A stretch of 64,000 nucleotides of DNA from Roseovarius litoreus (GCF_900142765.1 NZ_FRCB01000005.1:186001-250000); one strand, 5' to 3'; numbered from the stretch's first letter, positions 35,447 through 45,453 are shown. The notes: generated by a model not told the origin, from the sequence alone. A program made the numbers and translations.

Positions 35447-36391
35447 TCAGCCGATTTTCTTCAGCCGCGCCGCGCGCAGCCGCTCGAAATCGTCGCCCGC
35501 ATGATAGGACGAGCGCGTGAGCGGCGTCGCCGACACCATCAGGAAGCCCTTGCCATAAGCCACCTTTTCATAGGCCGCGAATTCATCGGGATGCACGAAC
35601 CGATCCACCGCGTGATGCTTGGGCGTGGGCTGCAGATACTGGCCGATGGTCAGGAAATCGATGCCCGCGGCGCGCATGTCGTCCATCACCTGATGGACCT
35701 GCACGCGGTCCTCGCCAAGCCCCACCATGATGCCCGATTTGGTGAACATCATCGGATCGATCTCTTTCACCCTCTGCAAAAGGCGCAGCGAATGGAAATA
35801 CCGCGCTCCCGGGCGCACCGTGGGATAAAGCGCCGGCACCGTCTCGAGATTGTGGTTGAACACGTCCGGTTTCGCCGCCACCACGGTTTCCAGAACCGAC
35901 GGCGCGCAATGCAGGAAATCCGGGGTCAGGATCTCGATCGTGGTGCCGGGGCTGCGATGACGCACGGCGCGGATGGTCTGGGCGAAATGCTCGGCCCCAC
36001 CATCGTCGATATCGTCGCGGTCCACGCTGGTGATGACCACATGGTTCAGTCCCAGTTTCTGCACCGCATCGGCTACCCGGCCCGGCTCGAACAGGTCAAG
36101 CGCATCCGGCTTGCCCGTGGCCACGTTGCAAAAGGTGCAGCCGCGCGTGCAGACATCGCCCATGATCATCATGGTGGCATGTCCCTGGCTCCAGCATTCG
36201 CCCGCATTGGGGCAGCCGGCCTCTTCGCAGACCGTCACCAGCTTGTGCTCGCGGATGATCTTGTGGGTCTCGCGATACCCTGCCCCGGTCGGCGCCTTGA
36301 CGCGAATCCAGTCGGGTTTCTTGGGTTGCGCATTGTCCGGGCGATGCGCCTTTTCGGGGTGTCGCTGGCCCGGTATCTTGATGTCTCGCAC
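35447..36391 (-). CDS. lipA: Lipoyl synthase
   Basis: LipA inserts two sulfurs into octanoyl groups using radical SAM chemistry. The 314-residue protein has the auxiliary cluster motif [12 protein letters not shown] and the SAM cluster motif [10 protein letters not shown], and the C-terminal [11 protein letters not shown] start it at the GTG at 36391, where GGGGAG sits 6 bases upstream and the N-terminus [20 protein letters not shown] matches the family. Longer ATG-initiated frames are not conserved in style. Confidence 0.94.
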   Translation of the reverse strand: MRDIKIPGQRHPEKAHRPDNAQPKKPDWIRVKAPTGAGYRETHKIIREHKLVTVCEEAGCPNAGECWSQGHATMMIMGDVCTRGCTFCNVATGKPDALDLFEPGRVADAVQKLGLNHVVITSVDRDDIDDGGAEHFAQTIRAVRHRSPGTTIEILTPDFLHCAPSVLETVVAAKPDVFNHNLETVPALYPTVRPGARYFHSLRLLQRVKEIDPMMFTKSGIMVGLGEDRVQVHQVMDDMRAAGIDFLTIGQYLQPTPKHHAVDRFVHPDEFAAYEKVAYGKGFLMVSATPLTRSSYHAGDDFERLRAARLKKIG

Positions 36392-36559
36392 GGAAAACTC
36401 CCCGCTGCTCGGTCCTTGTGATGTGCGTAACATAGTCCAAGCCAGGCGCGAGTGCCAGTTCCGCATATCCGCCATGCACCGCCGCGCGGTGCCGCCGGGT
36501 TGCAGCCTTCGCGCCTTGGTCTATTCTGCGCGCAACCATCACACAACAAGGGACAGCGT

Positions 36560-37294
36560 GTGGAACATCTGGACTGGCAGGCCCATCGGCGCGAGGATCA
36601 TGCCTTGGGCAAGACACAGGAATTCCTCAAGCAAATCGTCTATGGCGGCAATGACGGGATCGTCACCACCTTTGCGATCGTCGCGGGATTCGCGGGGGCA
36701 TCGGCCGATGGCGTGGCCCAGATCGGCGGGGTCGCGGTGCTGGTCTTCGGGCTTGCCAACCTCTTTGCCGATGCGGTCAGCATGGGCTTGGGCGAATTCC
36801 TGTCGGCCCGCTCGCAGCATGATCTCTACCGGGCGCGGCGACAGGCCGAACTGCGCGAAATCGCCCGCAACCCCGAACAGGAGCGTATGGAACTGTTCGA
36901 AATCCTGCGCCAACGCGGCCTGCCGGCGGGCGAGGCCGACACCGCCACCGCGATCCTGTCGCGCCATCCGCAGATCATGGCCGATCTGATGATGACCTAT
37001 GAATTCGGCATGCAGGACCCGGACGAGGAAAACCCGGCCCTCAACGGGCTGTTCACCTTCATGTCCTTCGTGATTTTCGGCTCGATTCCCTTGGTGCCGT
37101 ATTTCCTCTTCGAGCCGACCCAAGAGACCTTCTACATGTCCATCGGCACGACGCTCAGCGCCCTGATCGGCCTTGGCCTTCTGCGGTTCAGCGCGACGCG
37201 TGAACGCATCACCCGTTCGGTCGGGGAAACGGTTCTTGTCGGCACGGTCTGTGCCATCGTCGCGTTCTTCGTGGGCTGGCTGGTGGGCGGCTGA
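36560..37294 (+). CDS. VIT1/CCC1 family metal transporter
   Basis: The 244-residue membrane protein has the VIT segment EFLKQIVYGGNDGIVTTFAIVAG near residue 20 (in two parts), a soluble cytosolic loop with Met/Glu-rich sequence (about 85-165) and three further membrane helices. VIT1/CCC1 proteins export iron or manganese from the cytosol. I start it at the GTG at 36560, which has AAGGGAC upstream. It is divergent from lipA and convergent, 15 bases apart, with the regulator that follows. Confidence 0.85.
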   Translation: MEHLDWQAHRREDHALGKTQEFLKQIVYGGNDGIVTTFAIVAGFAGASADGVAQIGGVAVLVFGLANLFADAVSMGLGEFLSARSQHDLYRARRQAELREIARNPEQERMELFEILRQRGLPAGEADTATAILSRHPQIMADLMMTYEFGMQDPDEENPALNGLFTFMSFVIFGSIPLVPYFLFEPTQETFYMSIGTTLSALIGLGLLRFSATRERITRSVGETVLVGTVCAIVAFFVGWLVGG

Positions 37295-37309
37295 GGCAGG
37301 CCCCGCGCC

Positions 37310-38440
37310 CTACCCGATCAGCCCCCCGCCATCATGCAAGCCGTCATAATGGCGGCGCAACCGCTGCAGCGCGATGCGCAGCACGATCTTGCCCGAGCGC
37401 GCCGACCAGCCCATGCGTTTCTCGGCGGTCTCCAGCCCTTCGAGATAGCAACAGCACCGCAGCGCCACATCCCCAAGGCCGGGGCCAAGCTCGCGCAGCG
37501 CCTCGAGCACACGCAGGCGCGCGGCATCCGGGCTGCCCGGACCACCCTGTGCATGCCCCGGCGCGTGTGTCGTCTGCAGCATCATCTGATCCCAGCTGCC
37601 CGGTCGCAACGGCACAAGCCCCGCAAGATCGAAATCCTCGCGCAGACGCTCTCCGGCGCGCACGAGCTCGGGAGACAGGAAATGCAGCCCGTCGCGATCC
37701 CGGCGCCGCGCCAGCGCGATCAGCGGCGTTTCGGCCGCGCCATAGCGCAGCCTGCGCTGCCGATCCGAGGCGTCGTTCGCATGGCTGTCTGCCCGGTCAT
37801 GCGCCAAGGCCGGGCGCATGTCCCGAAAGCCCGCAGCGATGCCGTCCTGTGACGCCGGGGTGTCATCCAGCAGCGTCATCATGGCCTCGCGCCCGCTTTT
37901 TGTGATCCGGTAGCGGGACACCCGGCCCTGGGACTGGCAGGCGATCCAGTGATTGAGCGCCATCGCCTCGGCCACCGAACGATCCACCACCGCGGTCCGG
38001 CTTGCCTGCCCTGACGGGCCGTCGCGCAGCACAACCGCCTTTTCCATATCCGCCGCCACGGCCAGCACCGCGCCGGATTCGCACAGCCGCTTGAGCACGC
38101 GGCAGGCTTCGCTCAGCAACGTCCCGCCAGCCAGCGCAGCGGTATCCTGAAGAACAGTCTTGTCCATTTTTCTGGTCTCCTCCTGGGCGGGGTGCCGTCT
38201 GACAGGCGGCGGCATCCGCCGGCCAATGCGCCTGAGCGCGGCATCCACCAGCGGATCGTCGCGGCGGGCCTCATAGGCCCTGATCTGGCGCAGAACGGTC
38301 GAGGCGTGACAGCCGGCCCGCCGCGCGAGGGCGCGGATGGATGTGCCCGCCTCGGTATGGGCGATGTAGCGCCGCGCAGGTTCCGGCACCCAGTCCGGCA
38401 GCGCGGCTATCGGGTCGATGGTCTCTGGATCAGCAGCCAC
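37310..38440 (-). CDS. Helix-turn-helix protein with DUF6456-type C-terminal domain
   Basis: The 376-residue protein has a helix-turn-helix near residues 20-55 (AGTSIRALARRAGCHASTVLRQ) and a C-terminal region about 240-376 of the Rhodobacterales-restricted DUF6456 kind (family name from memory), with RLRVLEALRELGPGLGDVALRCCCYLEGLE, split over two lines of helices. I start it at the GTG at 38440, which has GGAGAG five bases upstream. It resembles a regulator; its targets are unknown. Two DnaA-box-like sites and an inverted repeat lie just upstream. Confidence 0.75.
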   Translation of the reverse strand: MAADPETIDPIAALPDWVPEPARRYIAHTEAGTSIRALARRAGCHASTVLRQIRAYEARRDDPLVDAALRRIGRRMPPPVRRHPAQEETRKMDKTVLQDTAALAGGTLLSEACRVLKRLCESGAVLAVAADMEKAVVLRDGPSGQASRTAVVDRSVAEAMALNHWIACQSQGRVSRYRITKSGREAMMTLLDDTPASQDGIAAGFRDMRPALAHDRADSHANDASDRQRRLRYGAAETPLIALARRRDRDGLHFLSPELVRAGERLREDFDLAGLVPLRPGSWDQMMLQTTHAPGHAQGGPGSPDAARLRVLEALRELGPGLGDVALRCCCYLEGLETAEKRMGWSARSGKIVLRIALQRLRRHYDGLHDGGGLIG

Positions 38441-38481
38441 GGCGTCTCTCCATCGGTCAGGCCACGCAGGGCGCGGCAAAA

Positions 38482-38502
38482 TCATCCACAGGGTTATCCA
38501 CA
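38482..38502 (+). promoter_or_regulatory. Two DnaA-box-like sites
   Basis: TCATCCACA (38482-38490) and the perfect consensus TTATCCACA (38494-38502) lie 12 bases apart, about 40-60 bases upstream of the regulator start. Confidence 0.55.
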
Positions 38503-38519
38503 ACCCTTGCGTGTAAATC

Positions 38520-38543
38520 GTTACCAGTTCGTTAACTGATAAC
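38520..38543. promoter_or_regulatory. 24-bp inverted repeat, possible operator
   Basis: GTTACCAGTT and AACTGATAAC are 10-base arms with one mismatch around CGTT. The site lies between the divergent regulator and the DUF6477-like gene and could control both. Confidence 0.55.
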
Positions 38544-38671
38544 GTTTCAGCAACAATTGTTTCCGAATTATGAACAAGCACATATCACGGCGCGCGCCAC
38601 ATCAGCCAGATGCGCAACACCCGCTCAGGTTGTGTCACCAAGAGGGGAGACGATCTGATCGGAGACCAGAC

Positions 38672-38962
38672 ATGAACGACATCCTCTCGCATATGGCCGC
38701 CCTGCGCCGGCCCCGCCTTTTGATCCATGCGGCCCGTTTCGGGCTCATGGAGTATCGCCGCAACACGCATCTGCCCCGGCATCTGGGCATGGGCACCCTG
38801 CCCCGCAGCGGACCTGCTCTCATGCGGCTGATGGATATGGAACTGATTCTCGAAAGCCAGCGCACGCATCGCGACGCGGGCTATTCCGCGGAACGCCATG
38901 TCGAGATTCTGATCGCGATGATGGGCGAGGCGCGCCTGCTGCGCGCCTCGCTATCGGCCTGA
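38672..38962 (+). CDS. Small basic protein, DUF6477-like
   Basis: This 96-residue protein has no recognisable catalytic or membrane feature. It is rich in Arg, Leu and Met, likely helical (MNDILSHMAALRRPRLLIHAARFG). Sequence and placement opposite a DUF6456-type gene suggest the Rhodobacterales family DUF6477 (from memory). GGAG precedes the start. Partner of the divergent regulator is a reasonable guess. Confidence 0.65.
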   Translation: MNDILSHMAALRRPRLLIHAARFGLMEYRRNTHLPRHLGMGTLPRSGPALMRLMDMELILESQRTHRDAGYSAERHVEILIAMMGEARLLRASLSA

Positions 38963-38971
38963 CCGCAACGC

Positions 38972-40516
38972 TCAGGAGAACGCGTCGGGCATCGAGGCTT
39001 TCTTGTGCGCCACATAGGCGGCCAGCGCCTCGGCGATGGCGGGATCAAGCGGCGGCTGCTGATAATTGGCCAGCATCTGATGCATCTTGGCGTTGGCCAG
39101 AACCATCGTGTCGCGCCCGCCTTCCTCGTGCCATGTCTCGAACGGTTTGTAATCCAGCACGTCCGAGCGCCAGAACGCCTTCTTGAAATTGGACTGCGTA
39201 TGTTCGCACCCAAGGTAATGGCCGCCGGGGCCGACCTCGCGGATCGCGCCCATCGCCTGCCCGTTCTCGTCGGTGGTGATGCCTTCAGCGAATTTGTGGA
39301 GCGCGCCAAGCTGGTCGGCGTCCATCACGAATTTCTCGAAGCTCGCCACCAGACCGCCTTCCAGCCAGCCACAGCTGTGCAGCATGAAGTTCACCCCGCC
39401 CATCATCGCCGCATTGAGCGTGTTGGCGGTCTCATAGGCGGCCTGCGCATCCGGCAGCTTTGAGCCGCACAGGCTTCCGCCCGACCGGAACGGCAGGTTC
39501 ATGCGCCGCGCCAATTGTCCCGCGCCATACAGGATCTGGCTGGCCTCGGGCGTGCCGAAAGTGGGCGCGCCGCTGTTCATGTCGATCGAGGTGACGAACG
39601 CGCCGAAGATCACCGGCGCGCCCGGGCGCACCAGCTGGCTATAGGCGATGCCCGCCAGCACCTCGGCCAGAACCTGCGTAAGTGTGCCCATGACCGACAC
39701 CGGCGCCATCGCGCCACCGACGATGAAGGGCGACACGATGCAGGCCTGATTATGCTCTGCATAGACTTCGAGCGCGCCCATCATCACATCGTCGAAGGTC
39801 ATCGGCGAGTTGATGTTGATGAGCGAGGTCATCACCGTATTGTCGCGCACGAACTCCTTGCCGAACAGGATCTCGCACATTTCGACACTGTCGCGTGCCC
39901 GGCTCGGTTCGGTGACCGATCCCATGAAGGGCTTGTCGCTCAGCGTCATGTGGGCATAGAGCATGTCCAGATGGCGCTTGTTCACCGGAACATCCGTGGG
40001 CTCGCATACGGTGCCGCCGGAATGATGCAGCCATTTCGACATATAGCCCAGTTTCACGAAACGTTCGAAATCGGCCATCGTCGCATAGCGGCGTCCGCCT
40101 TCCATGTCGCGCACGAAGGGCGGGCCATAGACCGGCGCACAGACCAGTGTCTTGCCGCCGATCTCGACATTGCGGGCGGGGTTGCGGGCATGCTGGACAT
40201 AGCGCGAGGGCGCCGTCGCGCAGAGCTGCCGCGCCAGACCGCGCGGAATGCGCACCCGCTCGCCCTCGATGCTGGCACCGGCGTTGCGCCAGCGCTCCAA
40301 CGCCTTGGGGTTCTCGACGAAATTGACGCCGATCTCTTCGAGAATCGTTTCCGCGTTCGTCTCGATGATCTCCAGCGCCTCATCGGTCAGGATGTCATAT
40401 ACCGGAATGTTGCGCTCGATATAGCGCGCGGTCTCGATGCTGACGGATGTGCGTTCGGCCCGGCGTGCGGCGCCGCCGCCGCCCCGTGCCCGTCTGCGGG
40501 TTTCTGCTTCGACCAT
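38972..40516 (-). CDS. Non-pyrrolysine MttB-family methyltransferase
   Basis: The 514-residue protein belongs to the trimethylamine methyltransferase MttB superfamily. There is no in-frame TAG, so no pyrrolysine, which argues against trimethylamine as substrate. Members without pyrrolysine demethylate glycine betaine, proline betaine or carnitine and pass the methyl group to a corrinoid protein. Sequence hallmarks are the VRPGAPVIFGAFVTSIDMNSGAPTF region, split around residue 330, and MLHSCGWLEGGL. No corrinoid protein or RamA gene lies next to it. Start at 40516 has AGGGG upstream. Confidence 0.85.
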   Translation of the reverse strand: MVEAETRRRARGGGGAARRAERTSVSIETARYIERNIPVYDILTDEALEIIETNAETILEEIGVNFVENPKALERWRNAGASIEGERVRIPRGLARQLCATAPSRYVQHARNPARNVEIGGKTLVCAPVYGPPFVRDMEGGRRYATMADFERFVKLGYMSKWLHHSGGTVCEPTDVPVNKRHLDMLYAHMTLSDKPFMGSVTEPSRARDSVEMCEILFGKEFVRDNTVMTSLININSPMTFDDVMMGALEVYAEHNQACIVSPFIVGGAMAPVSVMGTLTQVLAEVLAGIAYSQLVRPGAPVIFGAFVTSIDMNSGAPTFGTPEASQILYGAGQLARRMNLPFRSGGSLCGSKLPDAQAAYETANTLNAAMMGGVNFMLHSCGWLEGGLVASFEKFVMDADQLGALHKFAEGITTDENGQAMGAIREVGPGGHYLGCEHTQSNFKKAFWRSDVLDYKPFETWHEEGGRDTMVLANAKMHQMLANYQQPPLDPAIAEALAAYVAHKKASMPDAFS

Positions 40517-40726
40517 GATTGTCTGACCCCTGCATTGGTTGAAACGCCCCGGCTCGGGGGCAGCTGCGCGCATCCATATCGCAGCAAAACGCCCCGCCAT
40601 CGGAGATTTGCGCCCTCTTGGGGTCTAAAGCGACATGCAGCCCGCCATTCCGCCGCACACAGGCGCTTTCGGGGCGAATCCTGTCTGGGTCTTGCGCAAA
40701 GCGCGCCTGCGTCCTACTAGGCAATC

Positions 40727-42289
40727 ATGAGCCAGACATCGCATGACCGCCTTCTCATCATAGACTTCGGAAGCCAGGTGACGCAGCTGATCGCGCGTCG
40801 CCTGCGGGAACTGAACGTCTATTGCGAAATCCACCCGTTCCAGAACGTGACCGAGGCGTTTCTCGCCGAGTTCGCGCCGAAAGCGGTGATCTTTTCGGGC
40901 GGTCCCGCCAGCGTGATCGATGCAGGCTCGCCGCGCCCGCCTGAAAAGGTGTTCGATCTGGGCGTGCCCATCCTTGGTATCTGCTATGGTCAGCAGGTCA
41001 TGATGGAGATGCTGGGCGGCAAGGTCGAACGCGGCGACGGCACCGCCGAATTCGGCCGCGCCTATGTCAGCCCGACGGCGCATCGAATCGACCTTCTGAA
41101 TGGCTGGTTCCTCGAAGAGCGCGAACAGGTCTGGATGAGCCATGGCGACCATGTCAGCCGCATCGCGCCCGGATTCGAGGTCTTTGGCACCTCGCCCAAC
41201 GCACCTTTCGCCATCACCGCCGATCTGAGCCGCAATTTCTTTGCCGTGCAGTTCCACCCCGAGGTGCATCACACACCGAACGGCAAGACGCTCTATGAGA
41301 ATTTCGTGCGCCTTGCCGGGTTCAAGGGCGACTGGACCATGGCCGCCTATCGCGAAGAGGCGATTCGCCTGATTCGCGAACAGGTCGGCGACAAACAGGT
41401 GATCTGCGGTCTCTCGGGCGGCGTCGACAGCTCGGTTGCCGCCGTTCTGATCCACGAGGCGATCGGCGATCAACTGACCTGCGTCTTTGTCGATCACGGC
41501 CTCTTGCGCCATAACGAGGCCGATGAAGTGGTCACCATGTTCCGCGACCACTACAACATCCCGCTGATCCATGCCGACGAGGCGGACCTGTTCCTGGGTG
41601 AGCTCGAAGGCGTAAGCGACCCCGAGGTGAAAAGAAAAACCATCGGCCGCCTGTTCATCGACGTGTTCCAGAAATACGCCAGCCAGATCGAAGGCGCCGA
41701 GTTTCTGGCCCAGGGCACGCTTTATCCCGACGTGATCGAATCGGTCAGCTTCTCGGGCGGCCCCTCGGTCACGATCAAGAGCCACCACAATGTCGGCGGC
41801 CTGCCCGAGAAGATGGGCCTCAAGCTGGTCGAGCCGCTGCGTGAACTGTTCAAGGACGAGGTCCGCGCGCTTGGTCAAGAACTGGGCCTGCCCGCCTCGT
41901 TCATCGGCCGCCACCCCTTTCCCGGTCCGGGCCTTGCCATCCGCTGCCCCGGCGAGATCACGCGCGAAAAGCTCGACATCCTGCGCAAGGCCGATGCGGT
42001 CTATATCGACCAGATCCGCAAGCATGGCCTTTACGACGAGATCTGGCAGGCCTTCGTTGCGATCCTGCCGGTGCGCACTGTCGGCGTGATGGGGGACGGG
42101 CGGACCTATGATTTCGCCTGTGCCCTGCGCGCGGTTACCTCGGTCGATGGCATGACCGCCGATTACTACCCGTTCAGCCATGAATTCCTTGGCGAAACCG
42201 CCACACGGATCATCAACGAGGTGAAGGGTATCAACCGCGTCACCTATGACGTGACATCGAAGCCGCCCGGCACCATTGAGTGGGAGTGA
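40727..42289 (+). CDS. guaA: GMP synthase (glutamine-hydrolysing)
   Basis: GuaA converts XMP to GMP. The 520-residue protein has a class I amidotransferase domain (about 1-200) with the nucleophile Cys in [11 protein letters not shown] near residue 87 and catalytic His in QFHPEVHHT, a PP-loop ATPase domain with [12 protein letters not shown] near 230, and the C-terminal dimerisation domain ending [22 protein letters not shown] in two parts. Length is normal. The next gene probably starts within its last codons (GTGA overlap). Confidence 0.97.
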   Translation: MSQTSHDRLLIIDFGSQVTQLIARRLRELNVYCEIHPFQNVTEAFLAEFAPKAVIFSGGPASVIDAGSPRPPEKVFDLGVPILGICYGQQVMMEMLGGKVERGDGTAEFGRAYVSPTAHRIDLLNGWFLEEREQVWMSHGDHVSRIAPGFEVFGTSPNAPFAITADLSRNFFAVQFHPEVHHTPNGKTLYENFVRLAGFKGDWTMAAYREEAIRLIREQVGDKQVICGLSGGVDSSVAAVLIHEAIGDQLTCVFVDHGLLRHNEADEVVTMFRDHYNIPLIHADEADLFLGELEGVSDPEVKRKTIGRLFIDVFQKYASQIEGAEFLAQGTLYPDVIESVSFSGGPSVTIKSHHNVGGLPEKMGLKLVEPLRELFKDEVRALGQELGLPASFIGRHPFPGPGLAIRCPGEITREKLDILRKADAVYIDQIRKHGLYDEIWQAFVAILPVRTVGVMGDGRTYDFACALRAVTSVDGMTADYYPFSHEFLGETATRIINEVKGINRVTYDVTSKPPGTIEWE

Positions 42290-43206
42290 CCTCTCCGACC
42301 GGAGATATCCCTCGCGCCGACACAGCTGAAATTCTTCGTGCGGCGCTCTGGATGCTGGGGGCGGTGGTGTCGTTCTCTGCGATGGCAGTGGGCGGCCGGT
42401 CGGTCAGTTTCGAGCTCGATACCTTTGAAATCATGATGTATCGCAGCCTGATCGGGCTGACACTCGTGGTCCTCGTCGCATGGGCCACAGGGGCGCATCG
42501 CACCATCACGGGCCGCAAGCCCGGCCTTCATCTGCTGCGCAACGTGTTTCATTTCAGCGGCCAGAACCTGTGGTTCTACGCGATCACCGTGATCCCGCTG
42601 GCGCAGGTGTTCGCGCTGGAATTCACCTCTCCGCTCTGGGTGCTGATCCTGTCGCCGCTGGTGCTGGGCGAGCATCTGACGCGGGTGCGCATCCTTGCGG
42701 CCTGCATCGGCTTTGCCGGCATCCTGATCGTCGCGCGCCCCAGCCCCGACACGATCAATTTCGGCACGCTGGCCGCGATGTGCGCCGCGATCGGCTTTGC
42801 CGGATCGATCCTCGTGACCAAGCGCCTGACCCGCACCGAGACGCTGACCTGCATCCTGTTCTGGATGACCCTCAGCCAGTCGATCTTCGGGCTGCTCTGC
42901 GCGGGCTTCGACGGCGATATCGCCCTGCCCTCGGCACAATCCCTGCCTTGGCTCGCCGTGATCGCCTGCGGAGGGCTGATGGCGCATTTCTGCCTGACCA
43001 CCGCCCTTGCGATGGCGCCCGCGACGCTTGTGAGCCCTGTGGATTTCATGCGCCTGCCGCTGATCGCGGTGATCGGCCTCATGATCTATGACGAGCCGAT
43101 CGACACCCTGACCATCGCCGGCGCGCTGGTGATCTTCGGGGCCAATTACCTCAACATGTGGTCCGAAACGCGGCAAGGCCGTCAGCCCATCGCACATACC
43201 CGTTAG
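42286..43206 (+). CDS. DMT (EamA) family transporter
   Basis: The 306-residue membrane protein has two EamA domains and about ten hydrophobic helices, for example [33 protein letters not shown]-like [16 protein letters not shown] and [15 protein letters not shown]. It is likely an exporter of amino acids, nucleosides or other small metabolites. The start is uncertain: GTG at 42280 and GTG at 42286 are both possible, the latter giving a GTGA overlap with the guaA stop. No ATG with a ribosome-binding site is present. Confidence 0.85.
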   Translation: MTSPTGDIPRADTAEILRAALWMLGAVVSFSAMAVGGRSVSFELDTFEIMMYRSLIGLTLVVLVAWATGAHRTITGRKPGLHLLRNVFHFSGQNLWFYAITVIPLAQVFALEFTSPLWVLILSPLVLGEHLTRVRILAACIGFAGILIVARPSPDTINFGTLAAMCAAIGFAGSILVTKRLTRTETLTCILFWMTLSQSIFGLLCAGFDGDIALPSAQSLPWLAVIACGGLMAHFCLTTALAMAPATLVSPVDFMRLPLIAVIGLMIYDEPIDTLTIAGALVIFGANYLNMWSETRQGRQPIAHTR

Positions 43207-43246
43207 AGGTGTGGCGCGGCTACAACCGTTTGTGCCGTTACGTCAC

Positions 43247-43259
43247 TGACGCGGCGTCA
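43247..43259. promoter_or_regulatory. 13-bp palindrome upstream of the FadL-like gene
   Basis: TGACGC-G-GCGTCA is perfectly symmetrical and ends just before the -35 element at 43264, so a regulator bound here could affect the promoter. Confidence 0.5.
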
Positions 43260-43263
43260 AAGA

Positions 43264-43291
43264 TTGACCGCGACCGCGCCGCCGATAGCAT
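43264..43291 (+). promoter_or_regulatory. Sigma-70 promoter of the FadL-like gene
   Basis: TTGACC at 43264-43269 and TAGCAT at 43286-43291 have 16-base spacing, giving a leader of about 20 bases with GGAGGAG before the start codon. Confidence 0.6.
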
Positions 43292-43318
43292 GGCCGAAAT
43301 TCGGAGGAGAGCACCAGA

Positions 43319-44428
43319 ATGAGAAACGCATCCACCACCGCCCTCGCCCTCTGCGTCATCGCAGGCGGCGCTTCTGCTGGCGGTATAGACCGCTCCGGTC
43401 AATCCATCGCGCCCCTGTTCCAGGAAGGCAACTATGCCGAGATCAGCCTCGGCACAGCCGTTCCTTCGGTATCCGGTTCGGTCGTCGGGATTCAATCGGG
43501 CGACATGGCCAAAACCTATTGGCAGTTCGGCGCTGCGATGAAGCAGCAGATCAACGACAGGTTGAGCTACTCGATCATCCTCGACCAGCCCTTCGGCGCC
43601 GATGTCGACTATAGCGCGTCCACCGGCTATCCGCTGCGCAGCACCTTTGCAGAGTTCGATTCGACCGCCCTGACCGGCGTTCTGCGCTACAACATGGATA
43701 ACGGGTTCGGCGTGCATGGCGGCCTGCGCGTTCAGCGCGTCACGGCAAACGCAAGCGTCCCGACGGTCGCTGGCTATAGCGTGGAAGGTAAGGCCGATTA
43801 TGGCACCGGATATCTCGCCGGCGTGTCCTACGAGCGTCCCGACATCGCGCTGCGCGTCTCGTTGACCTACAATTCCAAGATCAAGACCGAGCACCGCACC
43901 AGCGAAAACCTGGCCCTTGCCGCCACATCGCTGGTCACCAAGACCACGATCGAAACCCCGCAATCGGTCAACCTCGATTTTCAAACCGGCATCGCGAAAG
44001 ACACCCTGCTGTTCGGCGGCGTGCGTTGGGTGGACTGGAGCGATTTCACGATCGACCCGCTTCTCTATCGCACAGCGACGCGCGTTCCTTTCCTGTCCTA
44101 TGACGATGATACCTACACCTACACGCTCGGTGTTGGCCGCCGCATCACGGACACCTGGAGCGGCTCTCTCGCGCTGACCTACGAAGATGGCGACTCCAAC
44201 AAGCCGGTCTCGAACCTCGGCCCGACCAGCGGCAAGTTCGGCGTCACGCTCGGTGCGCGCTACAAGAACGACAATTTCTCGGTGTCCACCGGCGTGAACT
44301 ATACCTGGATCGGCAATGCCACGACGAATGTGCCGATCGCAGCCGGCCCGCCCCCGGTGCTGGCGCGCTCGAGCTTCTCGAACAACAGCGCCGTCGGCTT
44401 CGGCGTCAAGGTCGGCTGGCACTACTGA
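43319..44428 (+). CDS. OmpP1/FadL-family outer membrane protein
   Basis: The 369-residue beta-barrel protein has a signal peptide (about 1-20, ALCVIAGGASA|GG) and ends in a terminal aromatic, VKVGWHY, as outer membrane barrels do. The pattern of alternating hydrophobic residues and segments such as VGIQSGDMAKTYWQFGAAMK and GVRWVDWSDFTIDP fits the OmpP1/FadL family that takes up fatty acids and hydrophobic compounds. No fad gene is adjacent. A clear promoter and terminator make it a single-gene unit. Confidence 0.88.
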   Translation: MRNASTTALALCVIAGGASAGGIDRSGQSIAPLFQEGNYAEISLGTAVPSVSGSVVGIQSGDMAKTYWQFGAAMKQQINDRLSYSIILDQPFGADVDYSASTGYPLRSTFAEFDSTALTGVLRYNMDNGFGVHGGLRVQRVTANASVPTVAGYSVEGKADYGTGYLAGVSYERPDIALRVSLTYNSKIKTEHRTSENLALAATSLVTKTTIETPQSVNLDFQTGIAKDTLLFGGVRWVDWSDFTIDPLLYRTATRVPFLSYDDDTYTYTLGVGRRITDTWSGSLALTYEDGDSNKPVSNLGPTSGKFGVTLGARYKNDNFSVSTGVNYTWIGNATTNVPIAAGPPPVLARSSFSNNSAVGFGVKVGWHY

Positions 44429-44454
44429 CGCCCCGACATAAGCGGCTTCATCCC

Positions 44455-44483
44455 CCCCGCCCGGGCAATCGGGCGGGGTTTTT
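44455..44483 (+). terminator. Intrinsic terminator after the FadL-like gene
   Basis: A 9-bp stem CCCCGCCCG/CGGGCGGGG is followed by five T. Confidence 0.9.
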
Positions 44484-44552
44484 GCTGCGCATCGCTTGGC
44501 ATTGACCTGCCTCGCGCCGCTGGCTACCACTTGCGCGCAGAAAGGACGCCCC

Positions 44553-45413
44553 ATGATCTACAAATCAGCCCAAGATTGGCGCGACGCGGCGCAAAAGCGC
44601 GTTCTGTTTTATGGGATGTCCGGCCTGGGCAAGACCCACCTGTCCAACATGCTGCGCGATGCCGGCGACTGGTTCCATTACTCCATCGATTACCGCATCG
44701 GCACCCGCTACATGGGCGAGCTTATCGCCGACAACGCCAAGGCGCATGCCATGCAGGTGCCGTTCCTGCGCGATCTGCTGTTGACGGATTCGATCTATAT
44801 CGGCTCGAACATCACCTTCGACAATCTCGCTCCCGTCTCGACCTATCTTGGCAAACCGGGCGATCCGGCCAAGGGCGGCCTGCCGATCGACGAATATCGC
44901 CGCCGCCAGCAGCAATTCCGCACCGCCGAAATCGCGGCCCTGATGGACACCGCGCATTTCATCGACCGGGCCGAGCGGCTGTATGGCTATCCGAATTTCG
45001 TCTGCGACACCGGCGGGTCGATCTGCGAATGGGTCGATGGCGACGATCCCGCCGATCCTTTGCTGACCGAGCTCTCGCGCCATTGCCTGCTGATCTATAT
45101 CGAAGGCTCCGAGGCGCATACCCAGTCGCTCATCCGCCGCTTTGACCGCGCGCCCAAGCCAATGGCCTACCAACCCGAGTTCCTGGATCAGGCATGGGCG
45201 CAATATCTCAACGAAAACAAGTGTGAAGCGGACGAAGTTGATCCTGACGCCTTCATCCGCTGGACCTATGCCCGCGCCCTTGCACATCGCAAACCGCGCT
45301 ACGAGGCGATGGCGAAATGGGGCATCACCGTCACCGCCGACGAAGTCGCCGAGACCCGCGATGCCGACGCCTTCGATGCGCTTGTCGCCACCGCGCTTGA
45401 GCGCAGCACCTGA
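44553..45413 (+). CDS. P-loop ATPase of unknown role
   Basis: The 286-residue protein has Walker A YGMSGLGKTH at residues 20-29, and resembles small nucleotide-dependent kinases or AAA-like ATPases, without a named family I can fix. The segments DTGGSICEWVDGDDPADPLL and LLIYIEGSEAH may form the Walker B and acidic region. It is upstream of metA by 40 bases in the same direction, so co-transcription is possible. Conservation in Rhodobacteraceae is likely but not checked. Confidence 0.65.
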   Translation: MIYKSAQDWRDAAQKRVLFYGMSGLGKTHLSNMLRDAGDWFHYSIDYRIGTRYMGELIADNAKAHAMQVPFLRDLLLTDSIYIGSNITFDNLAPVSTYLGKPGDPAKGGLPIDEYRRRQQQFRTAEIAALMDTAHFIDRAERLYGYPNFVCDTGGSICEWVDGDDPADPLLTELSRHCLLIYIEGSEAHTQSLIRRFDRAPKPMAYQPEFLDQAWAQYLNENKCEADEVDPDAFIRWTYARALAHRKPRYEAMAKWGITVTADEVAETRDADAFDALVATALERST

Positions 45414-45453
45414 CGCCCTATCTACACCGGACCCGACGAAAGCCTGAGACGCC

